DNA of 64,000 bases from Ancylostoma caninum. Lineage: Eukaryota; Nematoda; Chromadorea; Rhabditida; Ancylostomatidae. The DNA is taken from positions 558,001 to 622,000 of the forward strand of contig JBAJFG010000177.1 of the NCBI GenBank assembly GCA_037903475.1. Direction: 5' to 3'. Numbering within the stretch: position 1 is the first letter of the stretch; every line of letters starts with the position of its first letter. This document shows positions 57,740 through 64,000 of this stretch, in pieces. The position numbers and the translations under genes were made by a program. The notes under the pieces are model-generated. The model searched no databases and was not told the DNA's origin. It was given only the letters and a program-made list of their open reading frames with translations.

Positions 57740-58310
57740 ATCTATTTTGAGTTGGGCTACTTGAAAATAACGGCACTATTCAGCTGCTTCTGCCCCAAAA
57801 ATTTCGATGGAAAAATTTCCGCCCAATCTTCGTGTACGGAGGTTATCTGAAGTGCTGAATGCGAATATCGTCATTTCGTACCATAGACCCATTTTTAGGG
57901 TTACGGCAGGTGTACCGTGGATACGGTATCTCAGAGAATCCTCTCAAATTTTGCATGGTTTTAGGCGCTGATCACGGACGCTTCATTTTCTTCTCGAAAT
58001 CGGCAATTTGCCCCCAATTTCCTGCCGTAAACCTACCGTATCTCCATGAAAATGAGGTTACGGTACAAAACGGATACGATATTCGTGATGAAAGCCCGAA
58101 ACGACCCCTCTATGCAAAATTTGAGAGAATTCTGTGAGACACCGTGTCCACAGTATACCTACCGTAACCCTACAAAAATGGAGTTACGGTACAAAATGGA
58201 TCCGATATTGGTGTTCCGCACCTCAAATAACCCTCCTAGGCGAAGTTGGGCGGCATTTTTCACTTCGAAATTTTGGGGCAGAACTAGCCGAATGGTGCCA
58301 AAATAACTAT
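57740..58310. repeat. degenerate repeat related to 47660-48440
   Basis: GGTTACGG, TACGGTACAAAA and CCGTAACC(C/T)TAC motifs recur in both orientations. The outermost parts (CCAAAATTTCGA at 57797 and CGAAATTTTGGGG at 58266) are inverted copies of each other, so the block may be one inverted-repeat element. Confidence 0.6.
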
Positions 58311-58934
58311 TCAGAAATAATAATAATGCTAGAACAAGGTTACCAGAATGAGCTAATACAAAATTTAGTCTAATTTATTGAATACCATTCCCTTCCGCTC
58401 ATTATACGTGATGAAATCGTCCTTTCCACCATGGAAAGTAGCCGAAGAGAGCTCAGAGAGGAAAAGAAGGTAGAAAAATGTGCGATATTCGGTGACGAAT
58501 GCGAGAAGCTAGGTAGTATGCCCAAATACTCAATTATCGTCGTTTTTGAAACGGACTCTGAACTGCTGTATCGTCAGCGTGCTCAATTTGCAGTTCTCTT
58601 GCAGAAGTCCTCGTTTCTCACCTAGAACCAATCCTCGTTTCTCACCTAGAACCAATGCCCTCCATTTATACACATATTACGGATATGGTACGAAGTGAAG
58701 CAAAACTTTGCTCAAACAGTGAAAATAGCTTTCCCCACACGATGCGAGGCTTATATCTAGATGAAAAAAGTGCCAATCAATGGACAAAAATAACACAAAA
58801 ACAATGTAATCCAGCGGCTGAGGGGGATTTAGCTGAGGAAAACACTAAGCAATATCTGCAAAGGAGTTGAACTCCGCTATTAAAACACAACAGCCTGATC
58901 GTCCACTAACGCTGGACTCTCAGGCTTTTTTTTG
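58311..58934. other. intergenic with a 24-base tandem duplication
   Basis: CCTCGTTTCTCACCTAGAACCAAT occurs twice head to tail at about 58607-58654 (shown here as its 24-base unit in two pieces, CCTCGTTTCTCA and CCTAGAACCAAT). Two plus-strand frames (58431-58625, 58655-58870) look partly protein-like but have no linked splice sites. Confidence 0.4.
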
Positions 58935-59145
58935 AGGCTCGCTTCGCTCGCCTCGCATTGGTGTATATGATCCCCTCCAATTACCGCCTGCGCACCACTA
59001 TCACAGGTGTGAAACCATCCTTGACATCTTTACCACTTTTTGACGCCAGCGCACCCTTATCACATCTTTGGACCCGAATCTAGACGTCTTCCCACTTTCA
59101 GACGCCGGCGCACCTTTATCACACCACTGGACCCGACTATACCTC
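58935..59145 (-). repeat. minisatellite fragment of the 7/14 kb repeat family
   Basis: GAGGCTCGCTTCGCTCGCCTC (a perfect-arm hairpin, given as GAGGCTCGC and its partner) is followed by two to three units containing GACGCCGGCGCACC and TTATCACA, the reverse complement of the array unit at 14310-14680. It is a third, partial copy in opposite orientation. Confidence 0.7.
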
Positions 59146-59440
59146 GGAATCTTCGAATTTTTTTCTTCGAATAATCGAATTCCGAAACTATTCGACTTTT
59201 AATTCTTTCGAATAATCGAACTTCGAATTTATTCGTTCTTCCACTTTTTTCGAACAACCGAATTTCGAACTTATTCGGTTCTTAATTTTTCAAATAATCG
59301 AATCTCGATTTTATTCGATTTCACACTTCGAATAATCGAGTTTCAAATTCAATCGATTTTTCCCTTTTTTTCGAATTTTCGAATTTAGTCGGCTTTTCAA
59401 ACTTCGAATATTCGAATAATTTAGAAATTCGGTTTCGAAT
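59146..59440. repeat. TTCGAATAATCGAA-type low-complexity array
   Basis: Dense, irregular repetition of TTCGAA, AATCGAA and TTATTCG over about 290 bases, palindromic at the level of the short motif. No gene. Confidence 0.8.
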
Positions 59441-60113
59441 TTATCTCCTTATTTGAGCAATTTGACTGCTTCGAAATTGGTATAACTTGCAAAGAGTTGA
59501 GAATTTCAATCTACGGTTCAATCTATTACGTGAATAACTCATGTGAGGGAAATTGGCACAGCTATAATACAATATACTTCTTAATACAGAATGAGGGTAT
59601 GTTATTACAAATACATTGGACCTGTTCAACAATTGGAATGGTTGGGAAGACAGAGAGGAATGCAATGTGAGAAATTGTGTAGCAAATGGAAAAAATGGCA
59701 AGAAATATGGAATATGCATTAATGTTCAATGTTCACTCAATTATCGTTGCGTTGAAAACACACTATACTTATAGAGGCACGAGTACGTGTGTTTGTGGTG
59801 TGTTTCACTGGGGAACGTAGTTTTGGAGGTATTAAAGAGGGAATTCGAGAAATAGTGCCGTTTTAGGGCTGTAGGCAGCTGTGGCAGCTTTTATGAACGT
59901 TCTCGCGAAAGCTCTAGGATTTCCGCACATCCAAAAGAGATGAACTTCTAATACGAAATGGTCATCTTGCTGTCTATAGCATTACTTTTCATAACTTACA
60001 GAGACGTACCGCTCAGACGAAATCCGCCCATTTTTGCCTGGACAACGCGCCCACAATATAGCAGTGGGTGGGCCCCAACGTCTTCCTTAATGTTCATGAA
60101 TATCGCTACTGGG
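59441..60113. other. intergenic, no gene seen
   Basis: AT-rich sequence without supported exons. Confidence 0.35.
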
Positions 60114-60384
60114 CAGTGGCGGACGCAGAACGTGGGCGGGAGGGGGGGGGGGCGTGGGAGAAAAAGTGGGTCTCCGTTGCTTTCGGGATCTAGATGGAAA
60201 AAAATTAATAAAAATATTAATTATATTAATAAATAATTAAAAAATATATTAAAAATAATAATGAAAATAAGCAATTAAAAGTAAACTAATACAAGATTTT
60301 TACTTGTATTGTAAAGTAATTTCGAAAATTTGGCGACCCATTCTCGGAGGGGGGCGGGCGCCCCCCCCCCTGCATCCGCCACTG
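60114..60384. mobile_element. 271-base hAT-type MITE
   Basis: It begins CAGTGGCGGACGCAG and ends CTGCATCCGCCACTG, the termini of a widespread hAT-type family. G and C runs lie just inside the ends. Flanks CTACTGGG (60106-60113) and CTACTGGA (60385-60392) match at 7 of 8 bases. The interior is A+T-rich with no coding capacity. Confidence 0.85.
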
Positions 60385-60392
60385 CTACTGGA

Positions 60393-61845
60393 GATAGGAT
60401 ACTTACTCTGCGCTAAATAATGTGATAGAAACTGCATTCTCAGCTGATAACTACGACTCTCTACCCTGGCATAGCGCCAGCACATAGACCGCAATGCTCG
60501 ATTCATCGGTCAATATAATTGTTTGTAACCCTATGCCGACTACTGAAACACTGACCATTCGGTCATGAGCCATTTTTTCATTCAGTTATAAGCCCGATGA
60601 GGACTATGATTTGGAAGGTCCGTGATTTCAAGAAAAAAAAGAGACGAAATTGCGAGGCGAATCCATTAAAGAATCAAACACAAACTGGTGCAGAAACGGC
60701 TAGGAAAAGACCCGTAACAAAACAACACTGAAGAAATAACTCTTCAAAACTTTATTTATCTTCAGTATTTTGTAGGGAAACCCGCAATCAAAAAGAAAAC
60801 AATATGTGTACACTCAATGAGAAAAAACTGACTTCAAAGCTACAATGCAATTCCTCGGAACCGTAACGTTTTCAGTGCGGCTACGACAAGACTAGAGTTC
60901 AAATTTAACAAGTAACAAAGAATTATAAAATGAGGTCACCATTACTCATGCAAGCATCAGTTCAATGCAACTGAAAAGCCTTCTACAGTTCTAAACACTC
61001 AGGGACCAGCCGGTCGCGAGCCGCAACAATCGATTAGCAACGAGAGCTTCAAGTGGCTCTAAGCCACTGTCCAAACAATGCAGTGGACCGTATCTCGTAA
61101 CCTCTAAAACCTTTCACAATCCAATAAGTATAACAGCTTTCGAAGGATGAGGTGAAGAGCTTAAGGCAGCAGCGAAAATTACATTTTGTTCGTTGCAAAT
61201 AAGGAAGTTATCCTCAAAGACCCATCTGGATGAACTAAATTGTATATTTAGATATGTACAGCAATAGGAATATTAAAAAGCTCTCAAAAGATTGCTTCAT
61301 TATTCAAAGACGTCGCTGATCCAAAACGACTGGAGTTCTCACTTGACCTGAAACTAGCAAAATTGTGCTATGAATACAAACAAAAAAGTATAAGCACAAC
61401 TGCTGAAGCCCCTCTTCAACAGAGAGGAATGTTAAATCACCAAAAATGTTCGGTTAAAATATGAATATTAACCAACATGATGACAAGGTCGAGTTTTCAA
61501 ACGATGTAGAACTTATAGAGAATGTGTTAAACAAATAGAAACCAGATTCTCCGTATTTTTAACCAGCATTTCCGCATATTACAGTAAGGTTGAAGGTATG
61601 TGATGATACTAAGTCGTCCCCCACACGACTCCCCCTCCTCGTGGGAGAAAAAAAACTGAAGACGTGACAGCTTTTTTATACTGCATGGTACAAAGCGGAA
61701 TAGGTGTTTCTCACTGTCCAGCTGACGAGGCCGAATATCCAGAATCTGCTTGCCCAAACTTGACCACATCAGTTAGGTAGTCACCCTTGGCAAAGACAGC
61801 TATTGCGAATACTCATGGAAATACTTATGGAGCGGACACTATGAT
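60393..61845. other. no coding exon seen, possible 3' UTR
   Basis: A long A+T-rich stretch. A minus-strand AATAAA lies at about 60751-60756. If the exon at 61846-61962 is real, part of this stretch may be its 3' untranslated region. The minus-strand open frame at 61527-61769 is unsupported. Confidence 0.3.
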
Positions 61846-62190
61846 TTATGAAGGATCTTCGAGAGACTTGACTACGGGATGGGCTGGATCGTTTTCAATC
61901 GATATCGGAGAACCTTGACAGGGCGGAACCACATCATACATTCCAAATGGATGCACCAAAAACTATGATTTTCAGAATTAACCACTGATGACGTTATAAT
62001 ATTTTGATATCACAGATGTAAGTTCAACTCTAAGGTTTGGAAAATGGCAGAAATATCCGCTCTCCACTCTTACCCGCCTGTGCCAGGTTCTCACAAATTT
62101 GAGCGTTCGTATCATAGAGAATTAGCAGCAACTCTCATCCCTCCTTAACTTTACCAGACCTACAAGTCCTTCCGTGAGGACATACTGAGT
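61846..62190 (-). CDS. candidate C-terminal exons, possibly of the gene to the right
   Basis: A minus-strand exon at 62190-62155 (12 codons, acceptor CTTGTAG, donor GTAAAG) and one at 61962-61846 (38 codons plus TAA) agree in phase 0. The last exon reads like an authentic protein tail (Pro, Asp, Val, Ser). They may be the true end of the gene at 62517-64000 through a further short exon near 62480, or belong to another transcript. Confidence 0.25.
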
Positions 62191-62516
62191 CTACAAGAAT
62201 AGTAAAAAATGAAGATGGACTGGGAGGTGAGCAAAGAGAATTCAAAAGCCGGCTCTATAACCAATGTTGAAAACGCAGCAATATTTTAATCGGATCACAG
62301 AAATTATAGCAAAATTTGAGTTCGCGAAATGTATAGAGCATTCGGAAAGGAGTCGGTACTGGTGTATTCACGGACTGGAGGTGAGTGGTGCGATTGTGCA
62401 CTATCAAGCATGCTTGATATTGATTGAAAGTGGCCGCGTATCAGTCCATGATCCCTCCACCAATACCGACTGCCGGTTGAATGGGCTGTACTCCAACTTC
62501 ACAACAAAATCCCTTC

Positions 62517-64000
62517 TCAACAACACCTCTTTTCATTATTTTTGAACAATGAAACACATCTTTCCCCTTCTGAAGGCGAAATGAGCAAGAAAAACCATAG
62601 GTATGACAAAGGGGTGTAACTAGCGCTTGGAAGGTGAACATGGAGAATGACATCTTGTGTGTGCTTTTTTTTCTTTTTCATCGTTAGATATACGCTATTA
62701 CCAGCAAACTCACATCAAGAATCCCACTAAATAATAAAGTAAGCAGAAGCCGATTCGCTTAAAATCTACGTATCAAAGCATTTCAGTGGAGTAGAACAAT
62801 GACTCTACCAACATACATATCACATAAATGAAAGTGTGCTTGGTTAAAACTGTCATAGTCAGACGGTAATAAAACCAGCGCCTCAAATGAACTTGCCCAC
62901 TGAAAAACAGACCAATGTCCAAATACATGAAGTTCGCAAAGGTACTAGGAAAACTGCTAACACATGTGAAGTAGAGCGTAAAGCCCACAAGAGAACTCAC
63001 AGCTGTTTTGCGAAACCATGGCATGGTAGTCCAAACATAATCCATTTTCTTTGCTGTATACTTAAAACGCCTTGAACCACTTTCATCGTTGTTTCTAAAC
63101 TTGGTGCGAAAGGAATTCAATGTGGTGTGTGGTTGGAGTACCATGCGACGCTGCTTATGGGCTGCTTTATATGCATTCTATTCTTCAACGCTTTTTCAAC
63201 TATTTTTGCAATGGATAACAATCTAATCAATGAAATATGTTCAAAGAAGTTTGTAGATTGTGCTAACTCAATTACACTGAGTCCTTTTAGCCCCACACAT
63301 ATTAGTTAGCCTGTATTGTCATCCTTACAATCTTTCGTCAAAAGCTTCAACTAAATTCCAGTAATTAGAGCTGTTCATGATTACCCATAATAGGGGATGG
63401 CACTGCGTAGTTTCATAACGCAGACAAATAACTACAACTGGAAAATCGACGAACATAGACATAAAAAAGAAGTCAAATTTGTTCGAAACTCTCAAAGTGA
63501 CAATACACAAGAAAAAACTTACATTTCTGAATCAGAAACGAAATCTTTGACGGAGATCTCGAAGATGGATGACAACATCTGCCTGCCTAAGGAAGTATAG
63601 TAGGCCAATCGGCGATCAGTTGCAATGAAAATACGCCAGAATAGAAAGTGGAGACACTGCACAACAAAGGACCTGTAAAGTATGATTACCAAGACTGGAC
63701 TGAAATAAAGAAACTACAGACTGGACGCATTAAAATACTCTTTGAAGACGTACCTGTGGCCCTCAAGCATTAAAATAAATCCACGTAAAAACTTGTAAGT
63801 CGAATAAGTATCGAGGAAAATTTCAATACATTCCCAAGTTGTAAGTTTTATCGCTGGACGGCACCATTCAGAGAAAGGTTTCAACACCCATGTTTTAACG
63901 TAGACGTACCTAAACTTAATTAATAGCAATTCCATAGGTAGGAAAAACATACTGACACAAAACGGGCAATGGGTAACCATAAATGAACTGATATCCAGAG
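62517..64000 (-). CDS. partial multi-exon gene running off the right edge
   Basis: Six minus-strand exons agree in phase: from beyond the window to 63953, then 63909-63754, 63582-63523, 63094-63001, 62899-62809 and 62569-62517 ending in TGA. Introns are 43-428 bases. Donors include GTATGT, GTACGT, GTAAGT and GTGAGT; acceptors include GTTTAG, CAAGTTTAG, TTTTTCAG and CGCCTTCAG. The visible 165 or so residues are helical, rich in aromatic residues in the first third, with a short acidic and Ser-rich stretch in the middle. I do not recognise the family. Six matching junctions with good sites make a real gene likely. The last exon is uncertain because the exons at 61846-62190 offer another ending. 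Confidence 0.45.

Noticed and set aside
62264..62545. Plus-strand 93-codon frame
   Set aside because: It overlaps minus-strand exon signals and has no start context, splice sites or protein-like pattern.
1..64000. CRISPR arrays, bacterial operons, rRNA, tRNA and spliced-leader RNA genes
   Set aside because: No regular spacer-repeat structure, no bacterial-type gene clusters and no recognisable RNA gene sequences were seen; the short tandem arrays have no unique spacers.

Overview
The window reads as nuclear DNA of a parasitic nematode, most likely a strongylid such as a hookworm. Genes are split into short exons with nematode-type splice sites (TTTCAG or TTTTAG acceptors, introns often 40-100 bases). 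Several start codons sit directly behind an acceptor-like tract, as expected for spliced-leader trans-splicing. One gene belongs to the nematode-specific SXP/RAL-2 family, and the interspersed repeats include a hookworm-type endonuclease/reverse-transcriptase element, mariner fossils and hAT-like elements. There is no sign of bacterial organisation. Exon structures were built by hand from splice signals, reading phase and recognisable protein families.

Best-supported genes: (1) two same-strand paralogues at 19600-20436 and 25208-26320 encode secreted precursors, each with a signal peptide, an acidic middle, an R-V-K-R processing site and an extremely arginine-rich C-terminal part; (2) a seven-exon minus-strand gene at 32926-36603 of the FGFR1OP2/SIKE coiled-coil family; (3) a six-exon gene at 51465-54406 for a secreted SXP/RAL-2-like protein whose phase-0 exons carry related helical repeats; (4) a two-exon minus-strand gene at 56743-57061 for a SMIM15-like single-pass membrane protein.

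Less certain multi-exon models rest on splice signals and phase only: 5109-5460 (-), 9663-9950 (-), 10433-10901 (-), 11739-12771 (+), 16700-17824 (+), 23825-24496 (+, frameshifted), 43568-43998 and 44172-44704 (-), 46636-47210 (-) and 62517 to the right edge (-). I do not recognise their products, and chance open frames cannot be excluded without transcript data.

The rest is mostly repeats. From 1 to 18 kb there are a mariner fossil, two copies of one minisatellite-bearing element in opposite orientation (2878-3645 and 15901-16632), two same-direction copies of another (7018-8020 and 14118-15280) and a terminal-inverted-repeat element (8818-9266). From 20.5 to 23.3 kb there is a diverged duplication plus a second mariner remnant. 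From 26.7 to 31.3 kb a decayed non-LTR retrotransposon is followed by a hAT-like element with another hAT-like element nested inside it, both with 8-base target duplications. Small hAT-type elements lie at 39325-39437 and 60114-60384. Large palindromes able to form hairpins lie at 31652-31799, 37315-37530, 38801-39058 and 55131-55295.
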